This document shows positions 16,839 to 24,024 of a stretch of DNA of 64,000 nt, in pieces. The notes beneath the pieces were generated by a model that had not been told where the DNA came from, did not search any database, and saw only the letters and a list, made by a program, of their open reading frames with translations. The position numbers were made by a program, and so were the translations under genes. The DNA comes from Marisediminicola sp040546025 (GTDB taxonomy: Bacteria > Actinomycetota > Actinomycetes > Actinomycetales > Microbacteriaceae), in assembly GCF_040546025.1 (NCBI RefSeq), contig NZ_JBEPNA010000003.1, forward strand, positions 62,001 to 126,000, written 5' to 3'. Every line of letters begins with the position of its first letter. Position 1 is the first letter of the stretch.

Positions 16839-17620
16839 GCGTGCTCACCCCTCAGGCGGGCACCCAGGCGATCTACCGGGTGAACCCGGTCGCGAAGCTC
16901 GGGGCCACCGCGATCCTCAGCATCGCACTCGTGCTCAGCATCGACTGGGTGTCGGCGGCCGTCGCCCTCGCGTTCGAGAGCATTCTGTTCCTCTTCGCCG
17001 GGCTCTCGCTGCGCCGCTTCGCCCTGCGCACGCTCCCCGTGACGATCGCCGCCTTCTTCAGCGCCGTCACGATCCTGCTCTACGGCCAGCCCTCCGGGCG
17101 CAGCTACCTGCAGTTCCTCCTCATCAACGTGACCGACGGCTCGATCGAGCTCGCGCTCGCCACCCTCCTGCGCGTGCTCGCGATCGGGCTGCCCGCGGTC
17201 GTGCTGTTCGTCACGGTGGATCCCACCGACCTCGCCGACGGCCTGGCCCAGGTGCTCCGCCTGCCCTCCCGGTTCGTGCTCGGCGCCCTCGGCGGGCTGC
17301 GCCTCGTCGGCCTGTTCATCGACGACTGGAAGTCGCTCGAGCTGGCCCGCCGGGCCCGGGGCATCGCCGACCGGGGACGGCTGCGCCGTTTCGCGGGCCA
17401 GGCGTTCGCGTTGCTCGTGCTCTCGATCCGCCGCGGCTCCAAGCTTGCGACGGCGATGGAGGCGCGCGGCTTCGGTGCGTCCCACCGGCGCAGTTGGGCT
17501 CGCGAGTCACGGTTCGGTGCGGCAGAGGTCGCGCTGCTGCTGATCGGCGGTGTCGTCGCCGTCGTGTCGGTCACGGTGTCGGTCGCGACCGGGAACTGGA
17601 ATTTCATTGCCGGCGGCTGA
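16835..17620 (+). CDS. ykoC: ECF transporter transmembrane component, YkoC/EcfT type
   Basis: A 261-residue membrane protein with about five helices. The two coupling-helix motifs that contact the ATPases are visible as LARRARGI and AMEARGF, the usual Ala-Arg-Gly pair. GTG 16835 overlaps the ykoD stop as GTGA. It couples ATP hydrolysis by YkoD to YkoE. The 3' end runs into the following P-loop gene. Confidence 0.94.
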   Translation: MSVLTPQAGTQAIYRVNPVAKLGATAILSIALVLSIDWVSAAVALAFESILFLFAGLSLRRFALRTLPVTIAAFFSAVTILLYGQPSGRSYLQFLLINVTDGSIELALATLLRVLAIGLPAVVLFVTVDPTDLADGLAQVLRLPSRFVLGALGGLRLVGLFIDDWKSLELARRARGIADRGRLRRFAGQAFALLVLSIRRGSKLATAMEARGFGASHRRSWARESRFGAAEVALLLIGGVVAVVSVTVSVATGNWNFIAGG

Positions 17621-18200
17621 GCGGTTGACGGCCGAGCCGATCGCGGCGGTCTTCTCCGCGCTCGCGGCCGCCGCGACGCCGGGCCGGCGGCCCGTCGTGC
17701 TCGTCGACGGCGGATCCGGGTCCGGCAAGAGCACGCTCGCGCGGCTGCTCGTCGCGCAGTGGGCCGCGAATCGTCCGGGGGAGAAGGTCTCCCTCGTGCG
17801 GCTCGACGACTTCTACCCCGGCTGGGACGGCCTGGAGGTCGCTGCCCGGCAGGTCACCGACGACCTCCTGGCGCCGTTGGCCGCCGGTCAGCCGGGCCGC
17901 TGGCGGCGCTGGGACTGGACCAACGGGGCGCACGCCGAGTGGCACAGCGTCGATCCGGCGTCCGCTCTCGTTGTCGAGGGCTCCGGCGCGCTCGGCCGCG
18001 CCAGCCGCGCGCTCGCCACGCTCGGAGTCTGGGTCGAGCTGGATGCCGACGAGAGACGCCGGCGGGCGATCGCCAGGGATGGCGAGGCGTACGAGCCCCA
18101 CTGGGACCGGTGGGCCGCGCAGGAGGCACGGTTTGCCGCGCGGGAGCACCCCGACCGCCTGGCCGACGTCGTGATCGACGGCCGTAGCATTGCCCCGTGA
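17607..18200 (+). CDS. Uridine-kinase-like P-loop NTPase
   Basis: About 197 residues. Walker A is DGGSGSGKSTLARLL, followed by VRLDDFYPGWDGLE, which resembles the uridine/pantothenate-kinase substrate loop, and a WDW motif (RWRRWDWTNGAHAEW). LVVEGSGALGRASRA resembles the kinase Walker B region. The start is probably TTG 17607 inside the end of ykoC, or TTG 17625. The stop overlaps the next GTG. Its place in the TPP-riboswitch operon suggests a vitamin-precursor or nucleoside-type kinase, but no substrate can be read from the sequence. Confidence 0.85.
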   Translation: MPAAERLTAEPIAAVFSALAAAATPGRRPVVLVDGGSGSGKSTLARLLVAQWAANRPGEKVSLVRLDDFYPGWDGLEVAARQVTDDLLAPLAAGQPGRWRRWDWTNGAHAEWHSVDPASALVVEGSGALGRASRALATLGVWVELDADERRRRAIARDGEAYEPHWDRWAAQEARFAAREHPDRLADVVIDGRSIAP

Positions 18201-19081
18201 CCCCTACGCCTGTATCCCCGTCCCCGTTCATCACCGCCCGCCAGCTCGCCCTCGCCCTCGAGGCGCCCGATACCCGGCCGGCGGTGTTCGACGCGAGCTA
18301 CCTGCTCGCGAAGCCCGCGTTCGACGGCGACTACAGCTCAGGACCCGCCGAGTCGGACTGGCTCGAGGCGCATATTCCCGGGTCGAGATACGTCGATATC
18401 GCCCGGCAGTTCTCCGACCCGCGAGGCGCGACCCATTTCACGCATCCTGAGCCCCAGGCGATCGCCGACGAGCTCGCCCGCCTCGGCGTCGCACGGCACA
18501 ACCCGGTGGTCGTCTATGACCAGACCCAGACGATGTTCGCCGCGCGGCTCTGGTACCTGCTCCGCTGGATCGGGGTGGATGCCCGTGTTCTCGACGGCGG
18601 CCTCGACGCGTGGCGGGCGGCGGGGCTACCCGTGCGCTCCGGGCCCGCGGCGGCCCACGAACCGGTCGACGGCTGGCCGGTCAGTGGGGAGGGGGCAGCC
18701 TGGGTCACCAAGGACGAGCTGGCGGAGCGCAGCGAGACCGACTCCCGCCCGCTCGTCTGCGGGCTGCCGTCGGCGAGCTTCACGGGCGCCGACACGTCGC
18801 GGTACTCCCGCCGGGGGCGCATCCCGGGCAGCGTCAACGTGTCGTCGCGCGACCTGTTCGCCGCCGACGGCACCGTGCGGGGAGAGAACGAGCTGCGAGA
18901 GGCGTACGTCGCCGAGGGTGTCACGGGAGAGGAGGAGGTGCTGCTGTACTGCGGCGGGGGCATCTCCGCGACGGCGAATGCGCTGACCCTCGCCGAGCTC
19001 GGTGTCGTCGCAGTGCGGGTCTACGACGGATCACTCGAGGAGTGGTCCGCCGACCCTGTCCTGCCGCTCGACCTCGGCTGA
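18197..19081 (+). CDS. Two-domain rhodanese (sulfurtransferase, SseA-like)
   Basis: A 294-residue tandem rhodanese. The inactive N-terminal domain includes AHIPGSRYVDIARQFSD and LDGGLDAWRAAGLPV. The C-terminal domain has RIPGSVN and the active-site loop YCGGGISAT, with the catalytic Cys at its start. The loop is Gly-rich, closer to 3-mercaptopyruvate sulfurtransferases (CGSGVTA) than to thiosulfate rhodaneses (CRKGVTA). GTG 18197 overlaps the kinase-like stop as GTGA. The position at the end of the TPP-controlled operon suggests a role in sulfur supply, which is an inference. Confidence 0.92.
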   Translation: MTPTPVSPSPFITARQLALALEAPDTRPAVFDASYLLAKPAFDGDYSSGPAESDWLEAHIPGSRYVDIARQFSDPRGATHFTHPEPQAIADELARLGVARHNPVVVYDQTQTMFAARLWYLLRWIGVDARVLDGGLDAWRAAGLPVRSGPAAAHEPVDGWPVSGEGAAWVTKDELAERSETDSRPLVCGLPSASFTGADTSRYSRRGRIPGSVNVSSRDLFAADGTVRGENELREAYVAEGVTGEEEVLLYCGGGISATANALTLAELGVVAVRVYDGSLEEWSADPVLPLDLG

Positions 19082-19149
19082 CGCGCGGAGGCGGCGGATC
19101 CCGGCGTCAGGTCCATTGCCGGCCACTCCTGGCTGACGGACTCCCTGTA

Positions 19150-19233
19150 TCGCCAAAGTCGGAACTCGGCCAGCGCTGCACTCCAGATGGCGCGAAAACG
19201 CCGGGCTGAGGGCTCCACGTCCGACTTTGGCGA
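19150..19233. repeat. 84-bp palindromic element with 14-bp perfect terminal inverted repeats
   Basis: TCGCCAAAGTCGGA (19150-19163) is repeated exactly in inverse at 19220-19233. Inside, CTCGGCCAGCG and CGCCGGGCTGAG give a second, imperfect pairing, so the whole element can fold into a long hairpin or cruciform. It lies in the convergent gap between the rhodanese gene and the metallopeptidase gene. This resembles a REP- or MITE-type intergenic repeat. No further copy was seen in the window. Confidence 0.65.
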
Positions 19234-19312
19234 CAGGTGACGGGGCGCGCCGACCCCGACTGTGGGGTAGGCGGGGCATACGCCTGTGGATCCGGGGGAG
19301 TCCCGGCGGGGC

Positions 19313-19696
19313 TCAGGCCCAGCCGAGCTCGTGCAGGTGGTCGTCGTCGATCCCGTAGAAGTGGGCGATCTCGTGCACGAGCGTCACGTGAATCTCGTCC
19401 TTGAGCTCGTCGAGATCGGCGCAGGCCGCGAGCAGCGGCTCGCGGTAGAGGATGATCCGATCGGGCAGCTCGCCGAAGCCGTAGCGGTCGCGCTCGGTGA
19501 GGGCCACGCCGTCGTAGAGGCCGAGGATGTCGAGGGAGCCGTCCTCCGGCCGGTCCTCGGTGACGAAGATGACGTTCTCGAGCCCGTCGATCATGTCGTC
19601 GGGCAGCTCGTCGAGTTCAGCGATGACGAGCACCTCGAATGCCGCCGCATCGATCGTCGCCGGGTCGATTGAGGCGTGCTCCTGTTCGTCGGCCAT
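19313..19696 (-). CDS. Zincin-like metallopeptidase family protein (HExxHxxGxxD)
   Basis: A 127-residue protein. The zinc motif HEIAHFYGIDDDH is near the C-terminus (HExxHxxGxxD, minigluzincin/PF06262-like). The N-terminal half is acidic and contains ELDELPDDMIDGLENVIFVTEDRP, typical of the family. Homologues are widespread in actinobacteria and their substrates are unknown. ATG 19696 shares one base with the stop of the DUF2017 gene, so translation is coupled. It is the last gene of clpS-DUF2017-metallopeptidase. Confidence 0.88.
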   Translation of the reverse strand: MADEQEHASIDPATIDAAAFEVLVIAELDELPDDMIDGLENVIFVTEDRPEDGSLDILGLYDGVALTERDRYGFGELPDRIILYREPLLAACADLDELKDEIHVTLVHEIAHFYGIDDDHLHELGWA

Positions 19697-20193
19697 CAGT
19701 CTTCCAGCGCGCTCACGAGTGAGTCCTGCACGAAACCGAGCCAGTCGTACACATCGGTGAGCATGAGGGCCTCCTCGTCGTCGTCCGGACCGAGGTCCCC
19801 GTCGTCGGTGATGCCCAGCCGGGTTGCGAGCACGAGCCGCACGTCGGTGAGCGACCGCAGCCAGGCGCCGATGGAGGCCGCATCGAGGCGAATCGTGGAT
19901 GGCCCGTCGGCATCCGCCGCCTCCGCGCAATCGGAGATCAGGATGCGGGCGTTGCGCAGCTTCTTCTCGGTGAGCTCATCGGCGGTGAACCGGCGGAACT
20001 CTGCGGAGGCCTCCGGGTCGTCCGGGTAGGCGTTCGGCAGGAGGCGCAGGATCGCAAGATCTCCGGCGGCCCCGCCGCGCTGCTCGTCGAGGAGCCCTGC
20101 GACCTGACCTGCCAGCTGGGCGAGTAGCGCGGCCTCGACGGGTTCGAAGACGGCGCGCACGCTGCCGTCGCCGGCCGGCTCGAACGCTCTCAC
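19696..20193 (-). CDS. DUF2017 family protein
   Basis: A 165-residue protein with the DUF2017 pattern. It starts VRAFEPAGDGSVRAVFEPVEAALL, and the central region contains ILRLLPNAYPDDPEASAEFRRFT and later DVYDWLGFVQDSLV. DUF2017 genes are regularly found next to clpS in actinobacteria, but the role is unknown. GTG 20193 overlaps the clpS stop (GTGA), and its own stop overlaps the downstream ATG. The overlaps on both sides suggest stoichiometric production with ClpS. Confidence 0.88.
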   Translation of the reverse strand: MRAFEPAGDGSVRAVFEPVEAALLAQLAGQVAGLLDEQRGGAAGDLAILRLLPNAYPDDPEASAEFRRFTADELTEKKLRNARILISDCAEAADADGPSTIRLDAASIGAWLRSLTDVRLVLATRLGITDDGDLGPDDDEEALMLTDVYDWLGFVQDSLVSALED

Positions 20194-20474
20194 GCGTCGG
20201 CCTTCGTGAGGGTCGCCCACAGCCCGAAGTCGTGCATGGCCTCGACGTGCCGTTCCATCTCCTCGCGACTGCCGGTCGCAACGACGGCGCGGCCGTCGTT
20301 GTGCACGCGCAGCATCCGGATCTCGGCCTCCTCCCGGCTGAAGCCGAAGTAGCTGCGGAAGACCCACTCGACGTATGACCTGAGGTTCACCGGGTCATTC
20401 CAGACGATCGCGACCCACGGGGAGTCGAGCGCGGCCTGCACGGTCGTGTCGACGGACTCGGCGGTGAGGGTCAT
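20190..20474 (-). CDS. clpS: ATP-dependent Clp protease adaptor ClpS
   Basis: A 94-residue ClpS. The core is VAIVWNDPVNLRSYVEWVF, with the NDP motif that binds the N-degron alpha-amino group. RMLRVHNDGRAVVATGSREEMERHVEAM follows, including the His region of the ligand pocket. ClpS delivers proteins with destabilising N-terminal residues to ClpAP/ClpCP. It is the first gene of the overlapping clpS-DUF2017-metallopeptidase cluster and follows tRNA-His and its terminator. Confidence 0.96.
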   Translation of the reverse strand: MTLTAESVDTTVQAALDSPWVAIVWNDPVNLRSYVEWVFRSYFGFSREEAEIRMLRVHNDGRAVVATGSREEMERHVEAMHDFGLWATLTKADA

Positions 20475-20498
20475 GCGGGAACCCTTTCAGGACAGCGA

Positions 20499-20524
20499 AA
20501 TGGCCCCACCGAAGCGGGGCCATT
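20499..20524 (-). terminator. Terminator of tRNA-His
   Basis: Perfect 9-bp arms AATGGCCCC/GGGGCCATT surround an 8-nt loop and lie directly after the 3' end of tRNA-His on the minus strand. A short T-rich stretch follows. Confidence 0.75.
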
Positions 20525-20532
20525 CCGATTGG

Positions 20533-20606
20533 GGTGAACGACGGGGCTCGAACCCGCGACTTCCGGCTCCACAAGCCAGCGCTCTACCAACTGAGCTACG
20601 CCCACC
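20533..20606 (-). tRNA. tRNA-His (GTG)
   Basis: On the minus strand the cloverleaf reads GTGGGCG...CGTTCAC in the acceptor stem and GCTCAGTTGGTAGAGC in the D arm. The anticodon loop is TTGTGGA (anticodon GTG), and the T arm is GGGTTCGAGCCCC. The extra 5' G opposite C73, diagnostic of tRNA-His, is present at the 20606 end. Confidence 0.96.
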
Positions 20607-20705
20607 ATGCGTCGTGATCGCTTTCGCTTTCGTGACAACTAGACCATCGTATTACACGCGAGGCACCCGGTGTGCACGCGTCGCCCGATTGCCCGGCCGG
20701 AGGGG

Positions 20706-21329
20706 TCAGTCGAGTTGCGTCGGGAAGCCGTCGGTGACGGTCGAGGAGATCAGCTGCACCTGCTCCGTCGTCGGGCCGGGTTCCGGCACGAAGGCCGCGA
20801 GGCGGTAGTACTGCAGTTCGCGGATCGACTCGAGGATGTCGGCGAGCGCGCGATGGCCGCCATTCTTGGCCGGCGCGTTGAAGTAGACGCGCGGGAACCA
20901 GCGGCGGGCGAGCTCCTTGATCGACGAGACATCGATGCTGCGGTAGTGCAGGTGGGCGTCGACGCGCGGCATGAACTTCGCCAGGAAGGCACGGTCGGTG
21001 CCAATCGAGTTGCCGGCGATGGGAGCCTGCTGCGCGGTCGGCACGTACTTGAGGATGTACTCGAGGATCGCGAACTCGGCGTCGGCAAGGCTGACCCCGT
21101 TCGGCACCTCGTCGATGAGCCCGGATGCGGTGTGCATCCCGCGCACGAAGTCGCCCATGTTCTCCCAAGCCGAGCGGTCGGGCTTGATGACGACGGCGAG
21201 ACCGGGGGCGATGGGGGTGAGATCGAAATCGGTGATGACGACCGCGACCTCCACGATTTCGTCGGTCGCGAGGTCGAGCCCGGTCATTTCGCAGTCGATC
21301 CAGACGAGACGATCGGTAACAGAGGCCAT
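20706..21329 (-). CDS. orn: Oligoribonuclease
   Basis: A 207-residue DEDDh exonuclease that degrades 2-5 nt RNAs and pGpG. Motif I is LVWIDCEMTGLDL, motif II is IAGNSIGTDRAFL, and motif III contains NGGHRALADILESIREL. Length is typical, with a short extra C-terminal tail (TTEQVQLISSTVTDGF). It lies upstream of tRNA-His on the same strand. Confidence 0.97.
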   Translation of the reverse strand: MASVTDRLVWIDCEMTGLDLATDEIVEVAVVITDFDLTPIAPGLAVVIKPDRSAWENMGDFVRGMHTASGLIDEVPNGVSLADAEFAILEYILKYVPTAQQAPIAGNSIGTDRAFLAKFMPRVDAHLHYRSIDVSSIKELARRWFPRVYFNAPAKNGGHRALADILESIRELQYYRLAAFVPEPGPTTEQVQLISSTVTDGFPTQLD

Positions 21330-21402
21330 GCGGCGAGTCTACCGGCGAGCACCGGCATCCGAGGCGGCAGGCCACCCCGCCGGGGCTGCCTAGGCTGGTG
21401 TC

Positions 21403-21624
21403 ATGACGATCACCCTCGCCGTCCTCCTGCTCGTCAATGCGGCATTCAACCTGCTCGTCTGGCCCACGTTCTACCGTCGAGTCGCGCGCGACGTGCGCGC
21501 GCGGGATGCCGCGGGGCGGGCGACCCGCTTCCTCAAGGTGCACGCGGTGCTGATCGGACTGGCGCTCGTCATTGCCGCCGTGTCGGCTGTGGCGGCAATC
21601 GCTTCTCTCGTCGGCGCGTGGTAG
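21403..21624 (+). CDS. SCO4848-type small membrane protein
   Basis: 73 residues with two hydrophobic segments (about 3-22 and 48-70) separated by a basic linker (RRVARDVRARDAAGRATR). The NAAFNLLVWPTFYRRV motif matches the SCO4848 family of actinobacterial membrane proteins of unknown function. ATG 21403 is the only sensible start. It is followed after 9 nt by a second small gene, so the two probably form one transcript. Confidence 0.85.
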   Translation: MTITLAVLLLVNAAFNLLVWPTFYRRVARDVRARDAAGRATRFLKVHAVLIGLALVIAAVSAVAAIASLVGAW

Positions 21625-21633
21625 TAATGCAGC

Positions 21634-21912
21634 ATGACTGAGAACATTCCCACGCTCGCGCACGGCGACGAGTACGTCGTGATCTACACCGGCGGACCGA
21701 ACGATGGCCAGACCGACCGTCGAATCAGCACCGACGGATCCTGGGACAAGGAAGTCACCGTTCTCACTGCCGTTGATGGCAAGGAGACGCTCGAGAACTA
21801 CGACGTCGTGTCCTGGAAAGAGGTCGGCGGCATGGTGCACGTCACCTACGCCTGGGACAAGGACCAGAGCGAGCCCTCCGACGACCCCGAGGACCGCGGC
21901 GGCCGCCAGTAG
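21634..21912 (+). CDS. Conserved small hypothetical protein
   Basis: 92 residues, soluble and acidic, with no recognised domain. Notable stretches are YVVIYTGGPNDGQTDRR and VVSWKEVGGMVHVTYAW, suggesting a small beta-rich fold. An acidic C-terminal tail is rich in D, E and G. It follows the SCO4848-type gene by 9 nt and ends before a GAAA-loop hairpin. The function is unknown. Confidence 0.75.
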   Translation: MTENIPTLAHGDEYVVIYTGGPNDGQTDRRISTDGSWDKEVTVLTAVDGKETLENYDVVSWKEVGGMVHVTYAWDKDQSEPSDDPEDRGGRQ

Positions 21913-21922
21913 CCACCGGCGA

Positions 21923-21940
21923 GGGCCCGAAAGGGCCCTT
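21923..21940 (+). terminator. Short terminator-like hairpin
   Basis: GGGCCC-GAAA-GGGCCC followed by TT, 10 nt after the stop of the 92-residue gene and upstream of tRNA-Arg. The GAAA tetraloop makes it stable despite the 6-bp stem. Confidence 0.5.
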
Positions 21941-21965
21941 GCGGTATCGTTGAAGTGCCCTACAC

Positions 21966-22038
21966 GCCTCCGTAGCTCAGGGGATAGAGCAGGAGCCTTC
22001 TAATCTCTTGGTCGCAGGTTCGAATCCTGCCGGGGGCA
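21966..22038 (+). tRNA. tRNA-Arg (TCT)
   Basis: The acceptor stem is GCCTCCG/CGGGGGC, the D arm is GCTCAGGGGATAGAGC, and the anticodon loop contains CTTCTAA with anticodon TCT. The T arm is GCAGGTTCGAATCCTGC. CCA is not encoded. The genes immediately downstream have accessory character, so this tRNA is a candidate integration site. Confidence 0.95.
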
Positions 22039-22098
22039 CATGATTCTTCGAGTTGTCCCGGTCTCTGCTGATAGGCGTGCCGTGTAATCTGAAGCGCG

Positions 22099-23283
22099 AT
22101 GCACAACCAAGTCAAACGGGGTCACCGCCGGGCTCTTCGCGCAGCGCTCGCCGGTGCACTCGTCTTCATGGTCGTCGGTTGTGCTGATCCCTCGTCGCCC
22201 GTTGCGTGCATAGTCCCGTCAGCAGCGGAGGCCATTCCTGCTGAAGGTGTCCTTGTCGGAATCAATCCCGACTGGGAGAAACGTTCACTCGAGCAGTATG
22301 CGGCGGCCATGGGCCATCGGCCGGCGGTGGCCGTCTCGTTCGCCGATGTGCCGATGAGCGCTACTGACACCAGAAACGTGGTCGCTGCTGGCGAGCAGGT
22401 GGCCCGGAATGGTGGCATGTTGCTGCTCACACTCGAGCCCAAACTCGGGCTGCGTTCCGTCACGCCCGCCGTTGCCGCCGACGTCGCCACGGTCGTTTCC
22501 TCGATGGAAGACACTGGGACGACGGTGGTTGTGCGCTTCGCGCACGAGATGAACGGGTCGTGGTACGCATGGGGGCAGCAGCCTGCGCAATACATCGCCG
22601 CCTTCCGGACGCTGGCTAAGGGCCTGCGGCAAGGTACTCAAGCTACGGCGATGATGTGGGCCCCCAACTATGGTGGCGGATATCCGTTTACTGGTGGCGC
22701 CTTCGAAGCGCAAGCTGGTACCGACGAATTCGTCTCCCTCGATACAGACGGTGACGGCGCCCTCACCGAGGCCGACGACCCCTACGCCGCGTACTACCCG
22801 GGCGACGACGTCGTCGGCTGGGTCGGCATGTCCCTCTACCACTGGGGTTCGACGCACCCGTGGGGTCAGAACGAGATGCCCGAGGTTGGCAAGTTCGCGC
22901 AACAGCTCACTGGCGAGTACAACGGTCTCGACGGCGACGAGACCCAAGTGCCCAACTTCTATGCGCTCTACGGCGCAGACAAGAACAAGCCGGTCGCCAT
23001 TCCGGAGACAGCTGCCTTCGTTGTCTATCGCGGTGACGTGGCCGGCGAGCTCGCGATTAAACGGGCATGGTGGCAGCAGATCTTTTCCGAGAAGACAGCG
23101 ACCGAGCTGCCGGCACTGCGCATGATCAATTGGTTCGAGTGGAAAAAGTTCGAACCCGAAGTAGGTGAGACCGTGGACTGGACCATCCTGTCCGACACGG
23201 CGACCACGGAATTGTTCGTTGCAGATCTTCCCTCGTGGGCTCAGTTCGCATCCGAGCCCCAGGACTGCAACTCACAGGATTAG
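22099..23283 (+). CDS. GH26-like glycoside hydrolase lipoprotein
   Basis: A 394-residue lipoprotein. The signal peptide ends in the lipobox VVGC (Cys28). The core resembles GH26 beta-mannanases. VVVRFAHEMNGSWYAW carries the likely acid/base Glu, and KPVAIPETAAF carries the likely nucleophile Glu. The middle contains a calcium-loop-like DTDGDGALTEADD segment. It would act on beta-mannan or a related glycan at the cell surface. Third codon positions use more A/T than neighbouring genes, and it sits just after tRNA-Arg, so transfer is possible. Linkage specificity cannot be read. Confidence 0.82.
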   Translation: MHNQVKRGHRRALRAALAGALVFMVVGCADPSSPVACIVPSAAEAIPAEGVLVGINPDWEKRSLEQYAAAMGHRPAVAVSFADVPMSATDTRNVVAAGEQVARNGGMLLLTLEPKLGLRSVTPAVAADVATVVSSMEDTGTTVVVRFAHEMNGSWYAWGQQPAQYIAAFRTLAKGLRQGTQATAMMWAPNYGGGYPFTGGAFEAQAGTDEFVSLDTDGDGALTEADDPYAAYYPGDDVVGWVGMSLYHWGSTHPWGQNEMPEVGKFAQQLTGEYNGLDGDETQVPNFYALYGADKNKPVAIPETAAFVVYRGDVAGELAIKRAWWQQIFSEKTATELPALRMINWFEWKKFEPEVGETVDWTILSDTATTELFVADLPSWAQFASEPQDCNSQD

Positions 23284-23541
23284 ATCTGCCACACGGGGTC
23301 ACTTCCTCGTCCTCGTGTGTGGCCGGCACCACAAGCTGAACCTCGCTTCAAGCCCGCCGCTGGCGATCTGCGACGGCGGCGTCGCCGGTGCGCTGGGCGT
23401 CACGGCGGCGGGTGCCGCGTATGCCGACGAGATGCCCCGACGTCGATCCCGGGCGTCGAGATGTGACCCATTGCCGGGAGGGCAGCAGGCTGCCATTCTG
23501 GGCGAATCCGCACTTCCGACGGCGAACGAGAGGAACAGGCG
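23284..23541. other. Intergenic region without a convincing gene
   Basis: About 260 bp between the GH26-like and GYD genes. A plus-strand frame spells an Ala/Gly-rich hydrophobic stretch ending AAGAAYADEM, and a minus-strand frame is also open. Neither has a clear start with a ribosome binding site. It may hold the GYD promoter or a decayed gene end. Confidence 0.4.
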
Positions 23542-23868
23542 ATGCCGCTCTATCTGACAAAGTTCAGCTGTACAACCCAGACTTGGGCGAGGCTGATCAA
23601 CAACCCGGAAGATCGCCGGAAGGCCGCCGAGGCGTATATCGGATCGGTCGGCGGGAAACTCCATGGATTCTGGTACGCCTTTGGCACCCACGACGGCTAC
23701 AACGTGTGGGAGGCCCCGGACAACGTGTCCATGGCCGCGGTAGCACTGGCTATCAGCGAAGGCGGCGCACTGAGCTCCTTTGAAACGACAGTGCTCTTGA
23801 CCGTCGACGAAACGATGGACGCCATGCGGAGAGCCGGGCAGATTAAGTACCGGCCTCCCGGCACATAA
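23542..23868 (+). CDS. GYD domain-containing protein
   Basis: 108 residues of the GYD family, dimeric ferredoxin-like small proteins of unknown function. The family motif is GTHDGYNVWEAPD, preceded by KLHGFWYAF and followed by an alpha/beta stretch with FETTVLLTVDETMDAM. A GAGAGGAA Shine-Dalgarno lies upstream of ATG 23542. It is a single gene. Confidence 0.88.
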   Translation: MPLYLTKFSCTTQTWARLINNPEDRRKAAEAYIGSVGGKLHGFWYAFGTHDGYNVWEAPDNVSMAAVALAISEGGALSSFETTVLLTVDETMDAMRRAGQIKYRPPGT

Positions 23869-24024
23869 CTCCTTCGGGGCCCCGAGCGATGGACTGCCCT
23901 CAGCGTCCGCCGCCCAGGGCCGCGCGCTCCCCGCCCCCCTCGATGCACCGGCTTGGGCGGCCATCGGTGGCCGAAACTGGCAGGATCGGTTGAGGGAGGA
24001 GCCGCTCCGGTGCGCTGAGCGGGG

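Noticed and set aside
23299..23964. Minus-strand ORF of 221 codons
   Set aside because: It spans the whole GYD gene in antisense and has no recognisable domain.
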